Shown in pieces: positions 52,847 through 59,907 of a DNA stretch of 64,000 nucleotides. The notes beneath the pieces were generated by a model. The model worked only from the letters and a program-made list of their open reading frames with translations. It was not told the origin of the DNA and did not search any database. The stretch's first letter is position 1, and each line of letters begins with the position of its first letter. The stretch lies in the NCBI RefSeq assembly GCF_001442615.1, contig NZ_LMXN01000012.1, positions 62,001 to 126,000 of the forward strand, written 5' to 3'. The stretch comes from Algoriphagus resistens (GTDB lineage Bacteria; Bacteroidota; Bacteroidia; Cytophagales; Cyclobacteriaceae). The translations under genes were made by a program, and so were the position numbers.

Positions 52847-53929
52847 TCAATCTAAACTCTCAATTACTTTTTTATCGATGTAGCCCGAATTCAGTAGACT
52901 CAAAGCCCCCATGTATTTCATATCAAAATTCAATGTATCACCCACCTTATAGTTGTTGGGATTTTCGCCCAGATTAATAATCAACATATCAGAACTGGCT
53001 CCAAGGATTTCATATTTATCATCGCTTGGAATCAGGTACTTCGGATCCACATCCAGCAACCCTATGTCAATAATGGCTCTGAAGGAACTTTGCCCATAAA
53101 GTGATTCGTCTATTTCGGCAGTTTCTCCCTGTGGATTAGCAGCCAGATTCCCAACAGGCAAAAGAGGTTTTTCCTGCATTTCTATGATCTCCGCATGGAG
53201 CTCAAATACATCTCCATTCATACCCTGTATCACTTTTTCCTCAAATAAGTCAAGCCCAAAATATAGGGTTTCCCCCACTCGGAAATGGTTGATCCCTTTA
53301 GGAAGCTGATGGGTCAGCATCAATGGAATGGTTACCGAAGTCCCTGCAGATACCCACGGAATTTTCTTGTTGAATTTCAGTTCGATGATTTGCTTGTAAA
53401 GAGAGAGCTGAATGAGTTTGTCCGTAGAGGGCATTACACCATTGAGACAATTGAGATTGGTACCTAGACCAATTACCTCAATGTTTGGAAGCTGGAAGAT
53501 TTGGGAATAAAATTCCACCAATTGCTCTCCCATCACTCCTTCCCGAAGATCTCCGGTCTCAACCATAATAATAATCTTATGCTTTTTGCCTTGCTCCACC
53601 GCCTCCTGGCTTATCCATCGGATCGTTTCCAGTTCACTATTCAAACTGACATCAGCAAACTGCACCATTTTCCCTACGTTCCTTTTCGAAACCGGCTTGA
53701 TGTAAACAGTCTGAATATCTGATTGAAGAGACTTCACCATAGCAAGATTGCTTATTCTGCTATCATGTATTTCATCCACTCCCAGATTGATGAGCTCTTG
53801 AAGAAAGAGTTTATTGCCACAGAGTAATTTTGACACTACTCCCCAAGAAACTTCATTTGCTTTAAAAGTCTTCTTGAGAAACTCGAAATTCTCCTTAAGC
53901 TTAGCTTTATTTAATGTCAGGAAAGCCAT
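52847..53929 (-). CDS. Alanine/ornithine racemase-family PLP enzyme
   Basis: A 360-residue fold-type III PLP enzyme of the COG3457 (Orr/YhfX) branch. The PLP lysine is in WGVVSKLLCGN (about residue 34). Family wording follows: EIHDSRISNLAMVKSL, VQFADVSLNSELETIRWISQEA, KIIIMVETGDLREGVMGEQL, IEVIGLGTNLNCLNGVMPS and INHFRVGETLYFG. Relatives racemise ornithine, lysine or alanine; the exact amino acid cannot be told here. It starts one base after the GNAT stop, and the symporter-GNAT-racemase order suggests a pathway for importing and converting an amino acid or related amine. Confidence 0.87.
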   Translation of the reverse strand: MAFLTLNKAKLKENFEFLKKTFKANEVSWGVVSKLLCGNKLFLQELINLGVDEIHDSRISNLAMVKSLQSDIQTVYIKPVSKRNVGKMVQFADVSLNSELETIRWISQEAVEQGKKHKIIIMVETGDLREGVMGEQLVEFYSQIFQLPNIEVIGLGTNLNCLNGVMPSTDKLIQLSLYKQIIELKFNKKIPWVSAGTSVTIPLMLTHQLPKGINHFRVGETLYFGLDLFEEKVIQGMNGDVFELHAEIIEMQEKPLLPVGNLAANPQGETAEIDESLYGQSSFRAIIDIGLLDVDPKYLIPSDDKYEILGASSDMLIINLGENPNNYKVGDTLNFDMKYMGALSLLNSGYIDKKVIESLD

Positions 53930-53930
53930 T

Positions 53931-54371
53931 TTACTTGGTCAACCTCATTTCGAGGTATTTGTTTGTAAAGCCGATTCGTTCATAAAGCTTCTTGGCAGGA
54001 TTGTCCGGCTCCACATGCAGAGCAATAGAACCATTGGCCATCTTAATAGCCATATCCATGAGTTTTCCGCCGATACCTTTGCCTCTTTGCTCGGCATCTA
54101 CAGCTATATATACCAGGATATTTTCTGGTATATAGCCAGACATTCCTGTTTTGTTCATAACAAGTACGCCGAGAAGCTTGCCGTTTTCCCGCGCCATCAC
54201 GACAAAGCCTCCGGCATGTAAACTTTGATCCAAGGCATAATCCAGGCATTTCATAATGTCTTCCTTTGGATCACCGTATTGTCCCAGATGAACAAAAAGG
54301 AAATCTGCGATCTCATTTTTCTGTAAATAAGTTGCAGAATCAATAGTGGTTAGAGTTTCTAGTTTGATCAT
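53931..54371 (-). CDS. GNAT-family N-acetyltransferase (middle gene of symporter-racemase operon)
   Basis: A 146-residue GNAT protein. The acetyl-CoA motif A is ILVYIAVDAEQRGKGIGGKLMDMAIKM (RGKGIG), followed by SIALHVEPDNPAKKLYERIGF, typical of motif B. It overlaps the upstream symporter gene by four bases (ATGA) and ends one base before the racemase gene, so it is translated together with both. Acetylation of the same amino acid or of a product is a natural guess, but only context supports it. Confidence 0.88.
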   Translation of the reverse strand: MIKLETLTTIDSATYLQKNEIADFLFVHLGQYGDPKEDIMKCLDYALDQSLHAGGFVVMARENGKLLGVLVMNKTGMSGYIPENILVYIAVDAEQRGKGIGGKLMDMAIKMANGSIALHVEPDNPAKKLYERIGFTNKYLEMRLTK

Positions 54372-55804
54372 ATAGATTTTAACTTTGAACTGTGATTTTT
54401 TTCATAATAGATCACTGACAAAAATGTCAGCAAAGAGAGCGTGAGCCCGAATAAGTTGGCATCCAAACCAAATGGTAGTGAGACTTCAGAAATAATCAAC
54501 CCTGCGGTCAGACTTCCCCCGCTAATCATGGATGAAGTAGCTGCTTTGGCATTGTTCTGCCCAAAGAACAACCCCGCCACCACAGGGACCAACAGCCCAG
54601 AAACCATAAATGCATAGGAATATAGCATCAAACTTAAAACTTCTGTCATTTGCCAGGCAATTATAATTGCCACTATCCCTATTCCCAGGGTCAATAGCTG
54701 CGATATCCTCATCTCTTCTTTAAGAGATTTTTTAGTGAAGAATTTTCCAAGAATATCGGTAGTCAGATTTCCTGAAGCTGCCATCAGGCAAGAGTCTGCA
54801 GTAGAGAGCACCGCCGAGAAATAGGCGGACATCATCAGCCCTAAGATACCAGCAGGCAAGATCTGACTTAGCAAAACCGGAAGTCCCATCTCCGGATCCA
54901 TTGCGGTGGTAAATCCCTCAAGCGCACCCTGCTCCACGGCCACTCTGGAAAGTAAACCCAAAGAAACCCCTAAAAGTGCCATAATCGGCCATTCAAATAG
55001 CCCGGCAATAAACCATGCCTTCTTTGCCGACTTCACATCTCTGGCCGCAAAAATTCGCTGATAGAGCGTCATGCCAACAAACCAGATCGGAATGATTGTA
55101 ATCCCCCAGTTGGCAAGATCCTGCCAGGTAAGATTGGAAAAAGAAAAGAATTCTCGGGGCAATACACTTTGAATACCTTCCCAACCTCCAACATAAGTAT
55201 AGGAAATTGGTATGCCGATAAACATTAAGCCTGCCATTAAGATAATCCATTGTATGGTGTCGGTATAGATTACAGCTTTCAAACCGCCCATCACGGTATA
55301 TATCACTGCCACAGCTCCCATTATTAACAGGGCATACGAAAGGTCAAGTTCTGCGAAAGTCCCAGAGGCGAGTTTGGCCCCAGCCAAAAGTTGCGACGAA
55401 GTAAAACCCAGATATCCGAGGAAACAGATTACGGCAGCAACTTTGGCAGTGGTAGAATTATAAAGATGGCCGATGATCTGAGGAAAGGTAAAAAACTTGG
55501 CAAAAGCAGGATCAGATTTCACACGGGGAATCAATACTACCGCAGCGAGCCAAGCACCCAAAAGCCCTGTAAAAAGCATCCATGAGCCGGATAATCCCAT
55601 CACAAAACCCAGGCCACCCAAGCCTATTGAAAATCCTCCTCCTACGTCAGTGGCTACTACCGAAAGACCAATATGCCAATGGCCTATATTCCGACCTCCT
55701 ACATAGTAATCCTCCTGACCTGAGTTCTTGTTCATGTAAAAAAATCCCACACCCAGCATCGCCAGCATGTAGGCCACAAAGATCCCCAGATCTATATAAC
55801 TCAT
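54368..55804 (-). CDS. Sodium:solute symporter (SSS family)
   Basis: A 478-residue membrane protein with about 13 hydrophobic segments and the SSS signature: YYVGGRNIGHWHIGLSVVATDVGGGFSIGLGGLGF near the N-terminus, VMGGLKAVIYTDTIQWIILMAGL in the middle and MSAYFSAVLSTADSCLMAASGNLTTDI near the sodium site. The TADSCL-type motif matches PutP and SGLT relatives. It takes up a small solute with Na+; the partners in the operon point to an amino acid or related amine. A good promoter lies directly upstream. Confidence 0.92.
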   Translation of the reverse strand: MSYIDLGIFVAYMLAMLGVGFFYMNKNSGQEDYYVGGRNIGHWHIGLSVVATDVGGGFSIGLGGLGFVMGLSGSWMLFTGLLGAWLAAVVLIPRVKSDPAFAKFFTFPQIIGHLYNSTTAKVAAVICFLGYLGFTSSQLLAGAKLASGTFAELDLSYALLIMGAVAVIYTVMGGLKAVIYTDTIQWIILMAGLMFIGIPISYTYVGGWEGIQSVLPREFFSFSNLTWQDLANWGITIIPIWFVGMTLYQRIFAARDVKSAKKAWFIAGLFEWPIMALLGVSLGLLSRVAVEQGALEGFTTAMDPEMGLPVLLSQILPAGILGLMMSAYFSAVLSTADSCLMAASGNLTTDILGKFFTKKSLKEEMRISQLLTLGIGIVAIIIAWQMTEVLSLMLYSYAFMVSGLLVPVVAGLFFGQNNAKAATSSMISGGSLTAGLIISEVSLPFGLDANLFGLTLSLLTFLSVIYYEKNHSSKLKSI

Positions 55805-55849
55805 ATCTATTCTCTATTTGTAACAAAATCTTCTTGAAATATAATTTTT

Positions 55850-55880
55850 CAAAGTTAATCAATAAGCCTCGCATTCAAAA
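55850..55880 (-). promoter_or_regulatory. Promoter of the symporter-GNAT-racemase operon
   Basis: On the minus strand TTTTG (plus 55876-55880) is followed after 18 bases by TAACTTTG (plus 55850-55857). This is a close match to the Bacteroidota -33/-7 consensus, 46 bases before the symporter start codon. Confidence 0.7.
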
Positions 55881-56172
55881 TTTTAATTGGTATTATGGCT
55901 GATTTTGGTCATTCAGTGCAATTTAGCATTGGAATAATTCTAAAAATAGAATAGACAGGAAGTCCGAGGACAACCGACATAGCAGAGAAATACGTTAGCA
56001 AGGGACAAAGTCTAGCTATTAAGAAGGAAGGACAGATAAGGGTAAATTATCTGGATAAAAAAACAAGCTGACTTATGAATGAAGTGATTTTTATTAAGCT
56101 AATTATATGTAGTTTTTGTTAGCCTTTATCACTAAATAAGTCAATATACTCTTTGAAAAAGTAGACCCCAAA

Positions 56173-56202
56173 ACCAAAAAAAGCCGACTCTCGCCGGCTT
56201 TT
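56173..56202 (-). terminator. Terminator of the sdhCAB operon
   Basis: Stem AAAAGCCG/CGGCTTTT with an 8-base loop, extended by A/T on both sides; on the minus strand it ends in a T-run, 21 bases past sdhB. Confidence 0.8.
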
Positions 56203-56223
56203 CCTATAAAATCTAGGTTTCAA

Positions 56224-56973
56224 TTAAACATTCTCGCTCTTCACTGAAGCTGAGAAATATTCTCTGTTCATACGGGCAATATTGGTCAGGCTGATGCCTT
56301 TTGGACACTCAGCTTCGCAGGCACCAGTATTGGTGCAAGCGCCGAAACCTTCTGCATCCATCTGAGCAACCATCTTCTCTGCTCTGGTCATTCTTTCGAC
56401 TTGCCCCTGTGGGAGCATGGCCAGCTGGGAGATTTTCGCAGAAGTAAATAACATGGCAGAGGCATTTTTACAAGCTGCCACACAAGCTCCACAGCCTATG
56501 CATGTAGCCGAATCAAAGGCTTCATCAGCGATTCTCTTTGGAATAGGGATCTCATTCGCATCCGGCACGCCACCTGTATTCACCGAAACGTAGCCACCAG
56601 CCTGGATAATTCTATCGAAGGAAGCACGGTCAACCACCAAATCCTTCACCACTGGGAATGCCGCAGCTCTCCAAGGTTCAATCGTAATGGTGTCTCCATC
56701 AGAAAATGAACGCATGTGAAGTTGGCAGGTGGTAGTCTGCTTAGGACCATGCGGATGGCCATTGATATAAAGAGAGCACATGCCACAGATACCTTCGCGG
56801 CAATCGTGGTCAAAATGCACAGGATCTTCATCCTTTGCTGAAAGTTCCTCATTCAAGACATCCATCATCTCAAGGAATGACATGTCAGTGGAAATTCCAT
56901 CTATCGGATAGGTTACAAATCCGCCTTTATCGCTGGCGTTCTTTTGTCTCCATATTTTTAATGTCAGTTTCAT
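56224..56973 (-). CDS. sdhB: Succinate dehydrogenase/fumarate reductase iron-sulfur subunit
   Basis: A 249-residue electron-transfer subunit of complex II. The N-terminal ferredoxin domain binds [2Fe-2S] through CREGICGMCSLYINGHPHG and a later Cys in TTTCQLH. The C-terminal domain has CIGCGACVAACKNAS and CTNTGACEAECPKGI for the [4Fe-4S] and [3Fe-4S] clusters. It passes electrons from the flavin in SdhA to quinone at SdhC in the inner membrane. It is the last gene of the sdhCAB operon, 26 bases after sdhA. Confidence 0.95.
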   Translation of the reverse strand: MKLTLKIWRQKNASDKGGFVTYPIDGISTDMSFLEMMDVLNEELSAKDEDPVHFDHDCREGICGMCSLYINGHPHGPKQTTTCQLHMRSFSDGDTITIEPWRAAAFPVVKDLVVDRASFDRIIQAGGYVSVNTGGVPDANEIPIPKRIADEAFDSATCIGCGACVAACKNASAMLFTSAKISQLAMLPQGQVERMTRAEKMVAQMDAEGFGACTNTGACEAECPKGISLTNIARMNREYFSASVKSENV

Positions 56974-56999
56974 ACTAGTTATGAATTAATGTCTTGAAT

Positions 57000-58934
57000 T
57001 TATTTGTAAGATCTCTGGGTCAGCTTCACGTTTTCGAAGACCAGCGGCTCTTTGTGCAAAGTTTCCGGAGCATTTTCAGCCATAAACTCCCAAGCTGCCA
57101 CATACGCAAAGTTCTCGTCATCTCTCAATGCTTCACCTTCTGGAGTTTGGGATTCCAACCTAAAGTGTCCCCCACAGGACTCACTTCTGTTCAGCGCATC
57201 GTCCACCATCAGCTCACCAAGCTCTAAGAAATCAGCCACTCGGCTGGCTTTTTCCAAGGTCTGGTTCAATTCTTCATTCGCTCCCAGCACTTTCACATCT
57301 TTCCAGAATTCCGCTCTCAGCTCCTGAATCATGCCTTTTGCTTTGGTCAAGCCCTCTGCATTTCTGGCCATACCACAGTATTCCCACATGATATGTCCTA
57401 GCTTCTTATGGAAGTAATCCACTGTTTTGCTGCCCTTGATACTCAATAATTGCTGGATGGCATCCTTCACTCCTTTTTCAGCTTTCGCAAATTCCGGATG
57501 ATTGGCATCTACCGGGCTTGGTCCGATTTGCGCCAAATAATCACCGATAGTGTAAGGAATCACAAAGTATCCATCTGCCAGACCTTGCATCAAAGCAGAA
57601 GCTCCCAAACGGTTTGCTCCGTGATCTGAGAAGTTTGCTTCCCCAAGTGAATACAGCCCAGGAACTGTGGTCGACAAGTTGTAATCCACCCAAAGGCCAC
57701 CCATCGTATAGTGAACTGCAGGATAGATTTTCATCGGAGTCTGGTAAGGATTCTCCCCGGTAATCTGCTGGTACATGTCAAACAAGTTGCCGTATCTCGC
57801 GCGGATCGCCTCTTCGCTGTCACGATTGATGGCATCGCGGAAATCCAGGAATACTGCCTGCCCGGTTTCATTTACCCCGCGACCTTCGTCACAGACGTCT
57901 TTGGCATTTCTGGAAGCCACATCACGGGGCACAAGGTTACCGAAGGAAGGATATTTTCTTTCCAAATAGTAATCTCTGTCCTCATCCTTGATATCTCTAG
58001 GCTTGATTTCTCCTTTACGAAGCTTTTGCGCCAACTCAACCGTCTTTGGCACCCAAACTCTACCGTCATTTCTCAGGGATTCAGACATCAATGTCAGCTT
58101 AGACTGATGATCTCCAGAAACCGGGATGCAAGTAGGGTGGATTTGTGTGTAGCAAGGATTGGCGAAGTATGCACCTTTCTTATGTGCTCTCCAGGCTGCG
58201 GTCACATTCGACCCCATGGCATTTGTAGATAGGAAAAACACGTTTCCGTAACCACCGGTACAAAGCAAAACTGCGTGGGCAGCGTGAGTTTCAATGGCCC
58301 CGGTAATCAAATTTCTGGTCACAATACCTCTTGCATGGCCATCGATAGTCACGACATCCATCATTTCCGTACGGGGATAAAGCTTCACCTTACCGTTGGC
58401 AACCTGACGGCTCAAAGCCGAATAAGCCCCTAAAAGCAATTGTTGTCCGGTTTGTCCCCTGGCGTAGAAAGTCCTGGAAACCTGTGCGCCACCGAAAGAA
58501 CGGTTCGCAAGCAATCCACCATATTCTCTGGCAAAGGGAACACCTTGCGCCACACACTGGTCAATGATATTTACAGAAACTTCTGCGAGGCGGTACACAT
58601 TGGATTCACGGGAACGATAATCCCCACCTTTGATGGTATCATAGAAAAGCCTGAAAACCGAATCGCCGTCATTCTGGTAATTTTTGGCAGCATTGATTCC
58701 GCCCTGGGCAGCAATAGAGTGTGCCCGCCGTGGGCTATCCTGAAAGCAAAATGCCTTCACTTTATAACCCAATTCTGCCAATGAAGCGGCAGCAGAAGCT
58801 CCGGCAAGCCCGGTACCGACTACAATAACCTCGTATTTTCTCTTATTTGCCGGGTTTACCAGCTTACTGTTAAACTTATGTTTAGTCCACTTTTCGGCTA
58901 ATGGGCCTATTGGGGATTTTGAATCTAGTATCAT
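57000..58934 (-). CDS. sdhA: Succinate dehydrogenase/fumarate reductase flavoprotein subunit
   Basis: A 644-residue FAD enzyme that oxidises succinate to fumarate. The ATG at 58934 (MILDSKSPIGPLAEKW) fits the family start; the frame is open to 58985, but that extension overlaps sdhC. FAD-binding motifs are VIVVGTGLAGASAAASLAELG and AHSIAAQGGINAAKNYQNDGDS (covalent His region). Substrate-site stretches are FAREYGGLLANRSFGGAQVSRTFYARGQTGQQLL, HPTCIP and HYTMGGLWVDY; the FAD end motif is LYSLGEANFSDHGANRLGASALMQGL. Length and wording fit the Bacteroidota/Bacillus type with a single cytochrome b anchor. Confidence 0.96.
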   Translation of the reverse strand: MILDSKSPIGPLAEKWTKHKFNSKLVNPANKRKYEVIVVGTGLAGASAAASLAELGYKVKAFCFQDSPRRAHSIAAQGGINAAKNYQNDGDSVFRLFYDTIKGGDYRSRESNVYRLAEVSVNIIDQCVAQGVPFAREYGGLLANRSFGGAQVSRTFYARGQTGQQLLLGAYSALSRQVANGKVKLYPRTEMMDVVTIDGHARGIVTRNLITGAIETHAAHAVLLCTGGYGNVFFLSTNAMGSNVTAAWRAHKKGAYFANPCYTQIHPTCIPVSGDHQSKLTLMSESLRNDGRVWVPKTVELAQKLRKGEIKPRDIKDEDRDYYLERKYPSFGNLVPRDVASRNAKDVCDEGRGVNETGQAVFLDFRDAINRDSEEAIRARYGNLFDMYQQITGENPYQTPMKIYPAVHYTMGGLWVDYNLSTTVPGLYSLGEANFSDHGANRLGASALMQGLADGYFVIPYTIGDYLAQIGPSPVDANHPEFAKAEKGVKDAIQQLLSIKGSKTVDYFHKKLGHIMWEYCGMARNAEGLTKAKGMIQELRAEFWKDVKVLGANEELNQTLEKASRVADFLELGELMVDDALNRSESCGGHFRLESQTPEGEALRDDENFAYVAAWEFMAENAPETLHKEPLVFENVKLTQRSYK

Positions 58935-58944
58935 GAGGGACTGA

Positions 58945-59625
58945 TTAGCTCTGTGTGAAATAGATATAAACTGGCATGCTGGCAAAAAGAACCGGGACTA
59001 GTATGCTGAAGAGTATACCAATTGTATGGATTGCCGGAGAATATTTTCTATGGTTCAAACCTAAGGTTTGAAATGCGCTGGAAAAACCGTGGGAAAGATG
59101 GAATGCGAGGAATGCCATCGCGATTACATACCCTATTACCATAAATTCATTCTGAAATGCGAACAGCACTACCGTGTACAGATCTTTGAATTCTCCTCCT
59201 GCGTAATTTACAAATGGAATTCCTCCCCAGTGCATCTCGTACCAAAAGGTCTTCATATGCACCACCAAGAAAATAAGAACTATAGTACCTAGTATCCCCA
59301 TATTGCGGGAAGCCACTGAGGTAGATGGAGGAGTAGACTGCCCATATCCAATCGGACGGGCTGCCTTGTTGGTTTTTGTAAGCCATATAGACCAAATCAC
59401 ATGGCCGATGATTGAAATATAGGTCAAATAGGAAAGAATCTTCACTGCAGGATTGGTAGTCATAAAATGCGCATAAATATTAAATGCCTCACCTCCATCA
59501 TCTTTGAACAATAACATGTTCCCTGACACATGGCCTATTAGGAAGAGGATCAGGAAAAGCCCGGTCAGTGACATGATCAGTTTCCTGCCTATTGTGCTAC
59601 TCAAGGTTTTTGTAACCCAGCTCAT
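58945..59625 (-). CDS. sdhC: Succinate dehydrogenase cytochrome b subunit
   Basis: A 226-residue membrane anchor with five hydrophobic helices (starting SLTGLFLILFLIGHVSGNMLLF, then SYLTYISIIGHVIWSIWL, MGILGTIVLIFLVVHMKTFWYEM, FMVIGYVIAMAFLAFHLSHGFSSAFQ and IGILFSILVPVLFASMPVYIYF). Conserved His in GHVSGN, GHVIW, VHMKTF and HLSHG are candidate heme b ligands. The single-subunit, five-helix form marks the type B complex II of Bacteroidota and Bacillus. It is the first gene of the operon and ten bases before sdhA. Confidence 0.93.
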   Translation of the reverse strand: MSWVTKTLSSTIGRKLIMSLTGLFLILFLIGHVSGNMLLFKDDGGEAFNIYAHFMTTNPAVKILSYLTYISIIGHVIWSIWLTKTNKAARPIGYGQSTPPSTSVASRNMGILGTIVLIFLVVHMKTFWYEMHWGGIPFVNYAGGEFKDLYTVVLFAFQNEFMVIGYVIAMAFLAFHLSHGFSSAFQTLGLNHRKYSPAIHTIGILFSILVPVLFASMPVYIYFTQS

Positions 59626-59671
59626 ACAATTTTTGCGATTAGATTAAAACGAAATCTTTGATTATTAGTGC

Positions 59672-59702
59672 CAAATTTACATGCGGAACAACTAGCAAAC
59701 AA
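59672..59702 (-). promoter_or_regulatory. Promoter of sdhCAB
   Basis: On the minus strand TTG (plus 59700-59702) and TAAATTTG (plus 59672-59679) are 20 bases apart, matching the Bacteroidota -33/-7 pattern, about 47 bases before the sdhC start. Confidence 0.65.
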
Positions 59703-59907
59703 TCCATTCAAAAACACTTGTCTTATTTTAATCGGTTCTAAATAAAACCCCGCACCGGATACTTCTACTGTCTATTTATCAAGACCGGTAGATTTAATGT
59801 TTGATTTTGCGGAGATTTTCTACTTACTTCTATTTATTTCGTATAGAAAGAGATTGTAGGCTAAAACCTTAAAATAAGATAAATTCGTACATTCTACTTC
59901 TTCTCAA

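Larger units (their letters stand above)
55805..56223. other. 419-base intergenic region
   Basis: Between the symporter start and the sdhB end. The first 75 bases hold the symporter promoter and the last 50 bases the sdh terminator. Between about 55885 and 56170 I see only short open frames (under 20 codons), A/T-rich text and no RNA fold or repeat I can name. Confidence 0.6.

Noticed and set aside
55885..56170. Possible small RNA or riboswitch in the largest intergenic gap
   Set aside because: No stable long hairpin, T-box, or known riboswitch core could be seen, and no internal terminator ends it.
57711..58232. A 173-codon plus-strand open frame inside sdhA
   Set aside because: Antisense shadow of a highly conserved gene.
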